Origin: Bacillus ndiopicus
GTDB taxonomy: Bacteria; Bacillota; Bacilli; Bacillales_A; Planococcaceae
Direction of reading: 5' to 3'
Assembly: GCF_000612805.1 (NCBI RefSeq)
Contig: NZ_HG964409.1
Location: 124,001 to 188,000 of the forward strand
DNA length: 64,000 nt
Made by a program: the position numbers and the translations under genes
Shown here: piece by piece, positions 8,328-17,593 of the stretch
Position numbering within the stretch: position 1 is the stretch's first letter
Layout: each line of letters opens with the position of its first letter
Notes under the pieces: model-generated
The model's input: the letters and a program-made list of their open reading frames with translations, nothing else
What the model was told of the DNA's origin: nothing
Database searches by the model: none

Positions 8328-10764
8328 TCGTTTTACGCAACGCGCACAAAAAGTTTTACAATTAGCACAGGAAGAAGCTATTCGCTTAAATCACGATGCG
8401 ATTGGGACAGAGCATATTTTACTCGGTCTCGTGCGTGAAGGTGGTGGCATCGCAGCAAAAGCGTTAGAGGCAATTGGGGTTAGCCCTCAAACGATAGAAT
8501 CGGGTATTGAAGAGTTAGTAGGTAAGGGAACTGAGAAAGTTGGTTTAACAGTAAGCTATACGCCAAGAGCTAAAAAAGTAATTGAATTATCTGTTGATGA
8601 GTCGCGAAAATTAGGCCATTCATATATCGGAACAGAGCATATTTTATTAGCGTTAATTCGTGAGGGTGAGGGAGTTGCAGCGCGTGTCTTAGCGAATGCA
8701 GATGTTAGCTTAAATAAAGCGCGCCAGCAAGTCTTACTATTATTAGGCAATAATGATACGAACCAACCTGGTGGTAGCGCAGCAAGCCCAACAGCGAGCA
8801 CACCAACTTTAGATGGTTTAGCACGTGATTTAACTGCAATCGCACGCGAAGGCTCGTTAGATCCAGTTATCGGTCGTTCGAAAGAAATTACGCGTGTTGT
8901 TGAAGTATTATCGCGCCGTACAAAAAATAATCCTGTGTTAATTGGGGAGCCAGGTGTAGGTAAAACTGCGATTGCTGAAGGTTTAGCACAGCAAATCGTG
9001 AACAATGAAGTACCAGAAATCTTACGTGACAAGCGTGTTATGACGCTTGATATGGGAACTGTTGTTGCAGGTACAAAATACCGCGGTGAGTTTGAGGATC
9101 GTCTGAAAAAAGTAATGGATGAAATTCGCCAAGCGGGAAATATTATTTTATTTATCGATGAGCTACACACATTAATTGGCGCAGGTGGGGCAGAGGGCGC
9201 AATTGATGCTTCAAATATTTTAAAACCATCGTTAGCGCGTGGTGAATTGCAATGTATCGGTGCGACAACATTAGATGAGTATCGTAAATATATTGAAAAA
9301 GACGCCGCTTTAGAGCGTCGCTTCCAGCCAATTCAAGTTGATGAGCCATCTGTTGAGGAAACAGTTCAAATTATTTACGGATTACGTGATCGCTATGAAG
9401 CACATCACCGCGTAAAAATTACAGACGAAGCAGTTGAAGCGGCAGCAAAATTATCGGATCGCTACATTTCAGACCGCTTCCTACCAGATAAAGCGATTGA
9501 TTTAATTGATGAAGCGGGTTCAAAAGTACGTTTACGCTCATTTATTGTACCACCAAACTTAAAAGAGTTAGAGGAGCGTTTAGAAAGCGTGCGCTCTGAA
9601 AAAAATGCGGCTGTATCAAGCCAAGAGTTTGAAAAGGCAGCTGCTCTACGCGATTCTGAGCAAAAGCTCAAAGAGGAAGTGGAGCAAACGACGAAGCATT
9701 GGAAAGAATCTCAAGGTAAAGCGGAATCAGAAGTAACAGTTGATGATATCGCGGCAGTTGTGTCAATGTGGACAGGAATTCCTGTAAATAAAATTGCACA
9801 GGAGGAATCTGCGAAGCTGCTAAACTTAGAGGAAGAGCTGCATAAGCGAGTAGTTGGTCAAGGCGAGGCAGTTGAAGCTATTTCACGTGCGATTCGTCGT
9901 GCACGCGCAGGCTTAAAAGATCCGAAGCGCCCAATTGGCTCATTTATTTTCCTAGGTCCTACAGGTGTAGGTAAAACAGAACTTGCACGAGCATTAGCAG
10001 AAGTAATGTTTGGTGATGAGGACGCAATGATTCGTATCGACATGTCCGAGTATATGGAAAAACACGCAACTTCTCGTTTAGTAGGTGCACCTCCAGGCTA
10101 TGTAGGTTTTGATGAAGGCGGTCAGCTAACAGAGAAAGTACGTCGCAAGCCATACTCTGTAGTGTTGCTTGATGAAATCGAAAAAGCACATCCAGACGTA
10201 TTTAATATTTTATTACAAGTATTAGAGGACGGTCGTTTAACAGATTCGAAAGGACGCCTTGTGGACTTCCGTAACACGGTTGTTATTATGACATCAAACG
10301 TAGGTGCGGACGCATTGAAATATCAAAAGAACTTAGGCTTTAACGTTGGCAATTCAGCGTCGAAGCATAAAGATATGAAAAACACGATGCTTGAAGAGCT
10401 GAAAAAGGCATTCCGCCCTGAGTTCTTAAACCGTATTGATGAAATGATTGTGTTCCACTCATTAGAAAAAGAACACTTAACTGAAATCATTTCACTAATG
10501 GCAGCTTCTTTAACGAAGCGACTACAAGAGCAAAACATCGAGCTAGAGCTTACAGATGCAGCTCTTGCGAAAATCGCTGAAGAAGGCTACGATCCACAAT
10601 ATGGTGCTCGTCCATTACGTCGTGCACTACAAAAACATGTGGAAGATCGCCTATCTGAGGAGCTTTTAAAAGGCACTGTATTAACAGGCGGAAAAATTAT
10701 TTTCGACTATGTTGATAATGAATTTGTTGTTCGTGCTAAGGAAAATGCTGTAGAGGCTAAATAA
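8317..10764 (+). CDS. clpC: ClpC, AAA+ unfoldase of the Clp protease
   Basis: An 815-aa Hsp100 ATPase that unfolds substrates, including phosphoarginine-tagged proteins, and feeds them to ClpP. Order: N-terminal double repeat ([14 protein letters not shown] and [14 protein letters not shown]), first AAA+ module with GEPGVGKT, middle coiled coil with a UVR-like stretch (about 420-460) for McsA/MecA contact, second AAA+ module with GPTGVGKT. The start at 8317 follows AAAGGAGAGG and overlaps the end of mcsB by 11 nt. Last gene of the operon; a terminator follows. Confidence 0.96.
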   Translation: MMFNRFTQRAQKVLQLAQEEAIRLNHDAIGTEHILLGLVREGGGIAAKALEAIGVSPQTIESGIEELVGKGTEKVGLTVSYTPRAKKVIELSVDESRKLGHSYIGTEHILLALIREGEGVAARVLANADVSLNKARQQVLLLLGNNDTNQPGGSAASPTASTPTLDGLARDLTAIAREGSLDPVIGRSKEITRVVEVLSRRTKNNPVLIGEPGVGKTAIAEGLAQQIVNNEVPEILRDKRVMTLDMGTVVAGTKYRGEFEDRLKKVMDEIRQAGNIILFIDELHTLIGAGGAEGAIDASNILKPSLARGELQCIGATTLDEYRKYIEKDAALERRFQPIQVDEPSVEETVQIIYGLRDRYEAHHRVKITDEAVEAAAKLSDRYISDRFLPDKAIDLIDEAGSKVRLRSFIVPPNLKELEERLESVRSEKNAAVSSQEFEKAAALRDSEQKLKEEVEQTTKHWKESQGKAESEVTVDDIAAVVSMWTGIPVNKIAQEESAKLLNLEEELHKRVVGQGEAVEAISRAIRRARAGLKDPKRPIGSFIFLGPTGVGKTELARALAEVMFGDEDAMIRIDMSEYMEKHATSRLVGAPPGYVGFDEGGQLTEKVRRKPYSVVLLDEIEKAHPDVFNILLQVLEDGRLTDSKGRLVDFRNTVVIMTSNVGADALKYQKNLGFNVGNSASKHKDMKNTMLEELKKAFRPEFLNRIDEMIVFHSLEKEHLTEIISLMAASLTKRLQEQNIELELTDAALAKIAEEGYDPQYGARPLRRALQKHVEDRLSEELLKGTVLTGGKIIFDYVDNEFVVRAKENAVEAK

Positions 10765-10781
10765 AAAGATTTACAATAGAG

Positions 10782-10831
10782 GTTGTTCGAAAAGTAGGCT
10801 AGCGCGCTGCTTTTCGGACAACTTTTTTATT
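10782..10831 (+). terminator. Terminator of the ctsR-clpC operon
   Basis: GTTGTTCGAAAAG pairs with CTTTTCGGACAAC around an apical GGCTAGCGCGCTGC stretch, followed by TTTTTTA. It separates clpC from radA, unlike Bacillus subtilis, where the operon reads on. Confidence 0.9.
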
Positions 10832-11268
10832 GAATTGTTCGATATTTAGAAACATGTAAGTATTCTTTAAAAGCTTGAAAATACTGGTTTCTACGCAATT
10901 TTCTAAAATTTAAAATTAAAAAGTAAAGCTGAATTTACTGTTATGTCTGAAAAGGGCTAGATTCACTGGACTCCTCATTTTTGTAAAATACTGGTTTAAA
11001 TTAGCTGCAAAAGGAAAAATTGATTAATTGTTAGAATATAATTAAAATGAATGGAGAGGTAAATTTTCATTTGGGTTGATAGATCGATGTTCACAATATT
11101 TCAATCGAAAAAATTACATAAGGAAATGATTGCAACAATTGAACAACATGATAAAATTAACGAATCATATCAATGAGTTAGAATTGTAACTAAAAAATTA
11201 TTAAAGGCAGTGGAGCAAGTAAAGCATTTTCATGTGAGCAAATAAAACATTAATAATGAGGGATGAAG
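10832..11268 (+). other. Gap with remains of a small gene
   Basis: AT-rich stretch without an intact gene. Its right part (11089-11244) reads as pieces of one small protein in shifted frames (listed separately). Nothing else is recognised. Confidence 0.5.
11089..11244 (+). pseudogene. Possible frameshifted remnant of a short helical protein
   Basis: Three short stretches in different frames join into one plausible helical protein: MFTIFQSKKLHKEMIATIEQ, then HINELEL, then TKKLLKAVEQVKHFHVSK and a stop. This is the pattern of a gene with two small indels. No ribosome binding site is convincing and I do not know the family. Confidence 0.35.
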
Positions 11269-11790
11269 ATGACGAATCAAGAGAAGATTGCAGATTTCTT
11301 AAATAATTTAACACTTGAAGAAATAGCTAATCAAAGCGATTTGCTTATTTGGATAGATTGGCGCGAGGCTGAAGAAGACTTAATAGGTTACTTTAATGAT
11401 CAATTACCTGTGTCAAATCGAATTGCTTGTGAAGTTATTGAAATAGATAAACCTAGGGGTGTGGATATTATCCTATCCTCTCAAGAAAAAACGATAACCA
11501 TTCCCTTTGCTGATGATGTGACAGATAGAGATAGTGCAATTCGAGCGATGCAGGGCATGCTCTCGCCTCAATATCAAATCCGTTGGTTTATGGAAACCTT
11601 AGGCGATGATACATTAGCTTTTGCATTGCTACCAACTATACAATGGGAGGAACTAGAGCTACAGTTTGGTAAGCGTAAAGTAGATTACTATTTCCAACCG
11701 ATCACAAATACTAGCACCATGTTTGAAATGGGCATGGATGCGGTAGTTACGTTGCTTAAATCTAGAGAGGAAGAACTGCCTAATATATAA
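11269..11790 (+). CDS. Hypothetical acidic cytosolic protein
   Basis: A 173-aa soluble acidic protein without signal or membrane segment. It has an aromatic/acidic stretch LLIWIDWREAEEDL, a beta-rich middle (DIILSSQEKTITIPF) and a helical C-terminus (MFEMGMDAVVTLLKSREEE). In composition it resembles immunity-type proteins of polymorphic toxin systems, but I see no defining motif and no toxin beside it, so this is only a guess. ATG at 11269 has GAGG at suitable distance; 11263 is too close. It has its own terminator. Confidence 0.75.
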   Translation: MTNQEKIADFLNNLTLEEIANQSDLLIWIDWREAEEDLIGYFNDQLPVSNRIACEVIEIDKPRGVDIILSSQEKTITIPFADDVTDRDSAIRAMQGMLSPQYQIRWFMETLGDDTLAFALLPTIQWEELELQFGKRKVDYYFQPITNTSTMFEMGMDAVVTLLKSREEELPNI

Positions 11791-11796
11791 AATATA

Positions 11797-11832
11797 AACA
11801 CTTAATGCATTCGTTTGCATTAGGTGTTTTTA
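11797..11832 (+). terminator. Rho-independent terminator
   Basis: AACACTTAATGCA (11797-11809) pairs with TGCATTAGGTGTT (11816-11828), followed by TTTTA, directly after the hypothetical gene. Confidence 0.8.
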
Positions 11833-11914
11833 GTTTTACCAAAGTATAGCCAGTCTTTCTTAAACTTCATTAAGCAGACTTTGCTATAATAAAACAAAAA
11901 ACATTGGAGGCATT

Positions 11915-13291
11915 ATGGCGAAGAAAAAGACAAAATTTACGTGTAATGCGTGTGGCTACGAATCGGCGAAGTGGATGGGGCGCTGTCCAGGCTGTGGGCA
12001 GTGGAATACGATGGTGGAGGAAGTAGAGGTTATTGTTAAGGGTCCCCGTGGAGCTTTCCAACATTCTACTGCAACTACGCAAAAGGCTGTGCCGATTATG
12101 ACAGTGGAAACAGTGGACGAGGCACGAATCGTTACGGAGATGACGGAGTTAAACCGTGTGCTTGGAGGCGGTATAGTTGCGGGTTCACTTGTATTAATAG
12201 GTGGGGATCCTGGTATTGGGAAGTCTACGTTATTGCTTCAAGTTTCTGCGCTACTTTCTAATCGTGGTCAGCGCGTGCTTTATATTTCTGGTGAGGAGTC
12301 GATTCGCCAAACAAAATTGCGAGCAGAGCGTCTAGGTGTGAAATCGCAGGAGCTCTTTATATACTCAGAAACGAATTTAGAATTTTTGCATCAAACGATT
12401 GAAGAGGTGCAGCCGAAATTTGTTATTGTCGATTCGATCCAAACGGTGCATCATCCAGAGGTGACGAGTGCACCAGGAAGCGTATCACAAGTTCGTGAAT
12501 GTACAGCGGAGCTAATGCGCATTGCAAAAACGAAAAACATTGCAATTTTCCTTGTAGGTCATGTGACGAAAGAGGGACAAATTGCTGGCCCTCGACTTTT
12601 AGAGCATATGGTAGATACAGTGCTTTATTTTGAAGGAGAGCGACACCATAATCACCGTATTTTACGCAGTCAAAAAAACCGTTTTGGTTCAACAAACGAG
12701 ATTGCAATATTTGAAATGCTACATGGCGGTCTAAAGGAAGTCTTAAATCCATCTGAGTTGTTTTTACAGGAGCGCTCACAAGGAGTAGCGGGTTCAACAA
12801 TTGTTGCATCAATGGAAGGAACACGTCCCATTTTAGTAGAAATTCAATCGCTTGTGACACCGACAAGCTTTAATTATCCAAAGCGTATGGCGACCGGAGT
12901 AGACCAAAACCGTGTGCAACTATTGATGGCTGTGCTAGAAAAGCGTATGGGCATGATGCTACAGGCACAGGACGCCTATATTAAGGTGGCAGGCGGTGTA
13001 AAGCTGGATGAGCCTGCAATTGATTTAGCTGTTTTAACGTCGATTGTTTCTAGTTTTAAGGATCAAGCTGTGCGTGCAACAGACTGCTTTATCGGAGAGG
13101 TTGGTTTAACGGGAGAAGTGCGCCGTGTTTCTCGTATTGAGCAACGTGTACAAGAGGCAGCAAAATTAGGCTTCCAACGAGCCTTTATCCCTGCATCCAA
13201 TATTGGTGGGTGGGATTTCCCGCCTGGTATCCAAGTTGTCGGGGTAGAAACGATAGGTGATTGCTTGCGCCTTTGTTTCAATGAATTTTGA
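11915..13291 (+). CDS. radA: RadA/Sms DNA repair ATPase
   Basis: A 458-aa branch-migration protein for recombinational repair and transformation. Parts in order: a C4 zinc finger (CNACG...CPGCG, residues about 10-29), RecA-like ATPase with Walker [11 protein letters not shown], the RadA-specific KNRFGST motif, and a C-terminal Lon-like domain with [11 protein letters not shown]. Length is normal. TTGGAGGC precedes the ATG. In Bacillus disA follows directly; here it does not. Confidence 0.97.
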   Translation: MAKKKTKFTCNACGYESAKWMGRCPGCGQWNTMVEEVEVIVKGPRGAFQHSTATTQKAVPIMTVETVDEARIVTEMTELNRVLGGGIVAGSLVLIGGDPGIGKSTLLLQVSALLSNRGQRVLYISGEESIRQTKLRAERLGVKSQELFIYSETNLEFLHQTIEEVQPKFVIVDSIQTVHHPEVTSAPGSVSQVRECTAELMRIAKTKNIAIFLVGHVTKEGQIAGPRLLEHMVDTVLYFEGERHHNHRILRSQKNRFGSTNEIAIFEMLHGGLKEVLNPSELFLQERSQGVAGSTIVASMEGTRPILVEIQSLVTPTSFNYPKRMATGVDQNRVQLLMAVLEKRMGMMLQAQDAYIKVAGGVKLDEPAIDLAVLTSIVSSFKDQAVRATDCFIGEVGLTGEVRRVSRIEQRVQEAAKLGFQRAFIPASNIGGWDFPPGIQVVGVETIGDCLRLCFNEF

Positions 13292-13299
13292 TCAAGGAG

Positions 13300-13346
13300 A
13301 GTTGTCTGAAAAGCATACTATTGTGCTGCCTTCAGACAACTTTTTA
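13300..13346 (+). terminator. Terminator after radA
   Basis: GTTGTCTGAA (13301-13310) pairs with TTCAGACAAC (13331-13340) and is followed by TTTTTA. The apical region ACTATTGTGCTGCC resembles that of the clpC terminator. Confidence 0.88.
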
Positions 13347-13363
13347 CTTATAGACTTTCTTTT

Positions 13364-13673
13364 TCATTTGTCAATTTCCCCTTTCGTAAAGAGTAAACCG
13401 TTTTGGTATAGCTTGTGTAATTGTTTAACTTCCTGTTCAATGGCGATTTTGCCTGCATCCTTAATGACATATTCCTCGTCTTCCTCAAAAGACATAATCC
13501 AATTTTTCTTTACTAATTGTTTGAATTGCACCGTAAATAGTTTCTACACCAAGCTCGACGTGTTTGTCGCTTAGCTCCGAAACGAATTGCATAATGCTAT
13601 AGCCATGTCTTGGCTCGTATAGGGATAAAAGGATATAATAAATTCCTTCTGTTAATGGGGAATACTTTCCCAT
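13364..13673 (-). pseudogene. PadR-family transcriptional regulator, frameshifted
   Basis: The first part reads MGKYSPLTEGIYYILLSLYE..., HGYSIMQFVSELSDK and GVETIYGAIQTI, the winged helix of a short PadR regulator. The frame then ends early at DYVF. One frame over, it continues as WIMSFEEDEEYVIKDAGK to GEIDK and a stop at 13366-13364. The total of 310 bp is one base off a multiple of three, so a single indel near 13500-13515 breaks a gene of about 103 codons. A sequencing error or slippage (run of five A) is possible. GGCGGTGA precedes the ATG. Confidence 0.8.
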
Positions 13674-13685
13674 TGTGTCACCGCC

Positions 13686-13702
13686 TATCGTCTATCGATA
13701 TA
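13686..13702. promoter_or_regulatory. Possible PadR operator
   Basis: TATCG followed by TATCGATA lies just upstream of the PadR start. Many PadR genes are preceded by TATCGATA-like sites for autoregulation; the assignment is by analogy only. Confidence 0.3.
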
Positions 13703-13775
13703 AAAAATATGGTTAGTTGTTCTTCGCAATAATAGGAGGAACGATGTATAATTATGCTCAAGGGAAGGATGTGAT

Positions 13776-14849
13776 GTGATGTTAAAAAGAGTTATTCAAA
13801 TTGCCTTTTTATTAATCGGGGGAACGTTGGGCTTTATTTTTTTACCGCCATTATATGAGTTTATGCATTTATCTTCTAGTCCGTGGCTTAACAATCCTAT
13901 TGTTTCGATTATTTTAGGCGCTAGTTTACTATTTGTTTTGTCATTTTTATTGTCCGATTATTGCGTTCGCTTAATTGTTTGGATGGAGGAAGTGTTATTC
14001 AAATTGCCGGTAGGTGATTTGTTGTTTGGAACATTCGGCTTAATTGTTGGTTTAATCGTGGCCTATTTTATTGGCTTTGCGATTGAGCGCATTTCGTTGC
14101 CCGGTGTGTCTGAAGTGCTACCAATACTTTTTTCTATCACGCTGGGATACTTAGGTTTCCGTATTTTCTTCAAACAGCGAGAAGAGCTGTTGCAGCTATT
14201 CACATCTAAAGGCAGTACGCAAAAGAAAAAGGCTGCTACACAGGATGATATGGCAATGTCGAAATTATTAGACACAAGCGTTATTATCGATGGGCGCATT
14301 GCGGATATTTCTGCGACAGGCTTTGTGGAAGGGGCTCTTGTTGTGCCGCAGTTTGTATTAACTGAATTGCAACATATTGCAGACTCTTCAGATACATTAA
14401 AGCGCACTCGCGGCCGAAGAGGTCTAGATATTTTAAAAAGGCTACAGGATGAGCGTGCATCACAAGTGTTGATTGTAGATGATGATTTTGAGGACGTGCA
14501 AGAAGTCGATTTGAAACTGGTGCGTTTAGCAAAACAACGCAATGCACAAATATTAACGAATGATTTTAACTTAAACAAAGTGTGTGAGCTACACAATGTA
14601 CAGGTATTAAATATTAATGATTTAGCAAATGCAGTGAAGCCTGTTGTTATTCCAGGCGAGGATATGCAAGTTGTCGTTATTAAAGATGGTAAGGAACATA
14701 ATCAAGGTGTTGCTTATTTAGATGATGGTACGATGATCGTTGTAGAGGGTGGTCGCAGTTACATTGGGCAGGCGATTACGGTTACAGTAACGAGCGTGTT
14801 ACAAACATCAGCGGGGCGAATGATATTTGCTAAACCAAAAGAAAGTTAG
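13776..14849 (+). CDS. yacL: PIN/TRAM domain membrane protein YacL
   Basis: A 357-aa protein with four hydrophobic helices in the first 115 residues, then a PIN nuclease-like domain (LLDTSVIIDGRI with the first acidic residue, later ILTNDFNLNKV) and a C-terminal TRAM domain (about 285-345) for nucleic acid binding. The family is conserved in Firmicutes beside radA/ispD; its target is not known to me. GTG at 13776 has AAGGA 6 nt upstream; ATG at 13779 is equally possible. It ends 11 nt before ispD. Confidence 0.93.
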   Translation: MMLKRVIQIAFLLIGGTLGFIFLPPLYEFMHLSSSPWLNNPIVSIILGASLLFVLSFLLSDYCVRLIVWMEEVLFKLPVGDLLFGTFGLIVGLIVAYFIGFAIERISLPGVSEVLPILFSITLGYLGFRIFFKQREELLQLFTSKGSTQKKKAATQDDMAMSKLLDTSVIIDGRIADISATGFVEGALVVPQFVLTELQHIADSSDTLKRTRGRRGLDILKRLQDERASQVLIVDDDFEDVQEVDLKLVRLAKQRNAQILTNDFNLNKVCELHNVQVLNINDLANAVKPVVIPGEDMQVVVIKDGKEHNQGVAYLDDGTMIVVEGGRSYIGQAITVTVTSVLQTSAGRMIFAKPKES

Positions 14850-14860
14850 GGAGTGAGCAA

Positions 14861-15550
14861 ATGCGATATGAAGTAGTGTTACCTGCTGCGGGTAGTGGAA
14901 AGCGGATGGGGGTAGGGCAAAACAAATTATTTTTGCCACTTTTTGAAAAGCCGATTTTAATACACACATTAGAGGTGTTTGAGCAGGATAGCAATTGTAC
15001 AGGAATTTGGCTAGCTGTGAAGCCTGATGAACGAGCATTTATTGAAGAGTTGTTAGTGCGTTTTGGTATAACGAAAGTGAAGGGGTTACCTGCTGGAGGT
15101 GAGGAGCGTCAGCATTCTGTCCATTCATGCTTAAAGGCAATGGAGCAGGTGGAAATTGTTCTTGTGCATGATGCTGCTCGTCCATTTATTACCCAAGAAA
15201 TTATTGCACAGCTAACAAAGGTAGCGCATGAAAAGGGTGCGGCAATTGCTGGGGTTCGTGCAAAAGATACGATGAAAAAGGTGCGCGGTACGGTTATTGC
15301 TGAAACGATAGAGCGTGATAGTTTATGGATGATTCAAACACCTCAAGCATTTCGCTTTGATTTATTAGCAGAGGCAGAAGATGTAGCGGAGAAAGTAGGG
15401 TTTTTAGGCACAGATGAAGCAATGCTAGTAGAGCGTCTTGGTCATGAAGTTCATATTGTTGAAAGTAGCTATGAAAATTTAAAAATGACAACGCAAGAGG
15501 ATTTACTATTTGGAGAAGCTATTTTGCGTAAGCGAGCTTTACAAGGTTAG
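14861..15550 (+). CDS. ispD: 2-C-methyl-D-erythritol 4-phosphate cytidylyltransferase
   Basis: A 229-aa enzyme of the MEP isoprenoid pathway that joins CTP to methylerythritol phosphate. The nucleotide loop PAAGSGKRMGVGQNK is near the N-terminus, with LVHDAARPF about residue 103 and the final KMTTQEDL motif. It follows yacL closely with a GGGAG site. IspF, the next pathway partner usually adjacent, lies 6.5 kb away beyond the iron genes. Confidence 0.96.
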   Translation: MRYEVVLPAAGSGKRMGVGQNKLFLPLFEKPILIHTLEVFEQDSNCTGIWLAVKPDERAFIEELLVRFGITKVKGLPAGGEERQHSVHSCLKAMEQVEIVLVHDAARPFITQEIIAQLTKVAHEKGAAIAGVRAKDTMKKVRGTVIAETIERDSLWMIQTPQAFRFDLLAEAEDVAEKVGFLGTDEAMLVERLGHEVHIVESSYENLKMTTQEDLLFGEAILRKRALQG

Positions 15551-15560
15551 CTGAATTAAG

Positions 15561-15602
15561 AGGGGAATGTCTGAAAAAATATTAAAGACATTCCCCTTTT
15601 TT
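15561..15602 (+). terminator. Terminator after ispD, shared with the convergent reductase gene
   Basis: AGGGGAATGTCT (15561-15572) pairs with AGACATTCCCCT (15586-15597), followed by TTTTT. It ends at the stop of the minus-strand reductase, so it may serve both directions. Confidence 0.9.
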
Positions 15603-16653
15603 AATTACTTGTTTTCAAAAGTTGCTTTTTAATAATAGAGCGGTTTTTCTCTTTAAACAGCTCGTTATGAGAGGAAACCATTCCGTAACGATAAGCGCTT
15701 GGCTCTAAATAGGTTTTAATGGAGTTAACAGCATTTGCTGCATCCTGGAAAGTACCAATAAGAAGGTTAACTTTTCCTTCAAATGCTAAAATATCTCCAG
15801 CCGCAAAAATACCAGGATGTGGCGTTTCGCCTGTAGCCTTTCCTTCAAAATAATAGTCATCCTTTTTAGGAAGTATTATTGCTTTGTCAAATTCTAATGA
15901 TGCTTCACGATTATAACCATGACTAATAATGACCTCATCGATATGGCGAATAGAGCTTTCTTGAGTTTTTGAATTTTCGCATGTTACATATTGGATAGCT
16001 GTCTTATCAGCGTTGGAAGTTAGCTTCGTAATTGAAGTATTACATTCGATTTTGACACCAGCATTAATGGCTTCTTGTATCGTTGCCTCATGTGCTGATA
16101 AATTGTCTTTTCTATACACTACAGTGATGTTTTTGGCGATTTGACTAAGCTCAACTGCCCAATCAATAGCCGCATTGCCCCCTCCTGAAATAATCACTTC
16201 TTTACCAACGAAACGCTGATAGGATTGCACAGTATAATGCAAATTGGCCATTTCGTATTTTTCTGCCCCTTCTAATGTGAGCTTTTGCGGATTAATGATG
16301 CCCCCACCAATTGCTAAAAGAATAGCTTTAGAGTAGTGACGCTCTCCCTTTGAAGTATGAACGATGAATAAATCCCCATCTCGTTCTATAAAATCAACCT
16401 TCGTATCCGTTAAAATTGTTGGATCAAATGTTTTTGCTTGATCAATTAATTGTTTAACAAATTGCGCCCCAAGTACAGGGGGGTGACCACCAATATCCCA
16501 AATAAGCTTTTCGGGATAGAGTAGTACCTTTCCCCCAAGCTCTTGTTGACTTTCAATAAGCTTCGTTTTCAAGCCACGGAGCCCACTATAAAAAGTACTA
16601 TACAAACCCGCAGGTCCACCGCCAATAATTGTTACATCATATATATTTTGCAT
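15601..16653 (-). CDS. Ferredoxin--NADP+ reductase, thioredoxin reductase-like (YumC/YcgT type)
   Basis: A 350-aa flavoprotein with an N-terminal FAD site (TIIGGGPAGLYS), an internal NADPH site (VIISGGGNAAIDW, about 150-162) and the C-terminal FAD motif GIFAAGDI. It lacks the CxxC pair of true thioredoxin reductase, which marks the Bacillus YumC/YcgT class of ferredoxin-NADP reductases. It is divergent from a siderophore transporter with a Fur box between them. Supplying electrons to release iron from siderophores is an inference from that context. Confidence 0.9.
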   Translation of the reverse strand: MQNIYDVTIIGGGPAGLYSTFYSGLRGLKTKLIESQQELGGKVLLYPEKLIWDIGGHPPVLGAQFVKQLIDQAKTFDPTILTDTKVDFIERDGDLFIVHTSKGERHYSKAILLAIGGGIINPQKLTLEGAEKYEMANLHYTVQSYQRFVGKEVIISGGGNAAIDWAVELSQIAKNITVVYRKDNLSAHEATIQEAINAGVKIECNTSITKLTSNADKTAIQYVTCENSKTQESSIRHIDEVIISHGYNREASLEFDKAIILPKKDDYYFEGKATGETPHPGIFAAGDILAFEGKVNLLIGTFQDAANAVNSIKTYLEPSAYRYGMVSSHNELFKEKNRSIIKKQLLKTSN

Positions 16654-16681
16654 TTAAACTACCACATCCTTAAAAAAATAT

Positions 16682-16710
16682 TTGACAAAATGTAAAAGGA
16701 TAATTAGACT
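16682..16710 (+). promoter_or_regulatory. Promoter of the siderophore transporter operon
   Basis: TTGACA (16682-16687) and TAGACT (16705-16710) are 17 bp apart. The Fur box begins 8 bp downstream, so bound Fur would block initiation. Confidence 0.65.
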
Positions 16711-16717
16711 TTCTAAG

Positions 16718-16737
16718 TGATAACGATTATCATTATC
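16718..16737. promoter_or_regulatory. Fur box in the divergent iron promoter region
   Basis: TGATAAC-G-ATTATCA (16718-16732) is a 7-1-7 inverted repeat with one mismatch to the Bacillus Fur consensus. The stretch 16719-16737 also matches the classic 19-bp GATAATGATAATCATTATC at 17 of 19 positions. It can serve both the transporter and the reductase. Confidence 0.9.
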
Positions 16738-16790
16738 GATTGGATTTAATCATAACATGGAATTTCAAAAAAGGAAAGAGAGGTCACGCT

Positions 16791-17579
16791 TTGCGTTTAC
16801 AAATTGAATCGCTACGTATTGGCTATGACAATAAAACGATTGTACAAGATTTATCGCTGCAAATCCCTGATGGAAAAATAACGACAATTATCGGCTCGAA
16901 TGGCTGTGGTAAATCTACGCTTTTAAAAGCAATTACTCGAATTTTGAAGCATGAAAGTGGGCGAGTTATTTTAGATGGTAGAAGTATTTCTGAGATGAAT
17001 ACAAAAGATTTAGCGAAAGAACTCGCTATTTTACCACAAAGTCCAGAAAGTGCACATGGTCTAACAGTAGAAGAGCTTGTGTCATATGGCCGATTTCCAT
17101 ATCAAAAAGGCTTTGGAAATTTATCGCAAAAGGACAAAGCAATGATTGATTGGGCTTTAAAAGTTACCAAAACAGAGGATTATCGCCTTCAATCCGTTGA
17201 TGCCCTATCAGGTGGACAACGTCAGCGTGTATGGATTGCCATGTCATTAGCACAAGAAACCAATATTATTTTTCTAGATGAGCCAACAACATACTTAGAC
17301 ATGGCACATCAGTTAGAGGTTTTAGAGTTGCTAGATAAGTTGAATAAAGAAGAGGAGCGCACAATTGTTATGGTGTTACATGACTTAAATCAAGCTGCGC
17401 GCTTTTCGGATTATATTGTTGCTTTATCGAAGGGGGAGCTTGTGAAGTTTGGAGCTGCTGAGGAAGTAATCGTTCCAGAAGTGTTGGAAAAGGTATTTAA
17501 TATTGATGCAGTTATTGGCAAAGACCCTAGAACAAATAAGCCAATGTGTATTACTTATAATCTATTACAAACGGTGTAA
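16791..17579 (+). CDS. Iron-siderophore ABC transporter ATPase (FecE/FhuC type)
   Basis: A 262-aa ATPase with Walker A GSNGCGKST, signature LSGGQRQR, Walker B IIFLDEPTTYLD and the switch His (VLHDLNQ). The pattern is that of FecE/FepC/FhuC proteins for Fe(III)-siderophore import. The frame is open to 16740, but the best start is TTG at 16791, 7 nt after AGAGG, which gives a normal N-terminus (LRLQIESLRIGYDN). First gene of a four-gene operon. Confidence 0.94.
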   Translation: MRLQIESLRIGYDNKTIVQDLSLQIPDGKITTIIGSNGCGKSTLLKAITRILKHESGRVILDGRSISEMNTKDLAKELAILPQSPESAHGLTVEELVSYGRFPYQKGFGNLSQKDKAMIDWALKVTKTEDYRLQSVDALSGGQRQRVWIAMSLAQETNIIFLDEPTTYLDMAHQLEVLELLDKLNKEEERTIVMVLHDLNQAARFSDYIVALSKGELVKFGAAEEVIVPEVLEKVFNIDAVIGKDPRTNKPMCITYNLLQTV

Positions 17580-17593
17580 AAGGAGATAGAACA

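Noticed and set aside
13257-13574. 105-codon plus-strand frame after radA
   Set aside because: It is antisense to the frameshifted PadR gene and overlaps the radA terminator.
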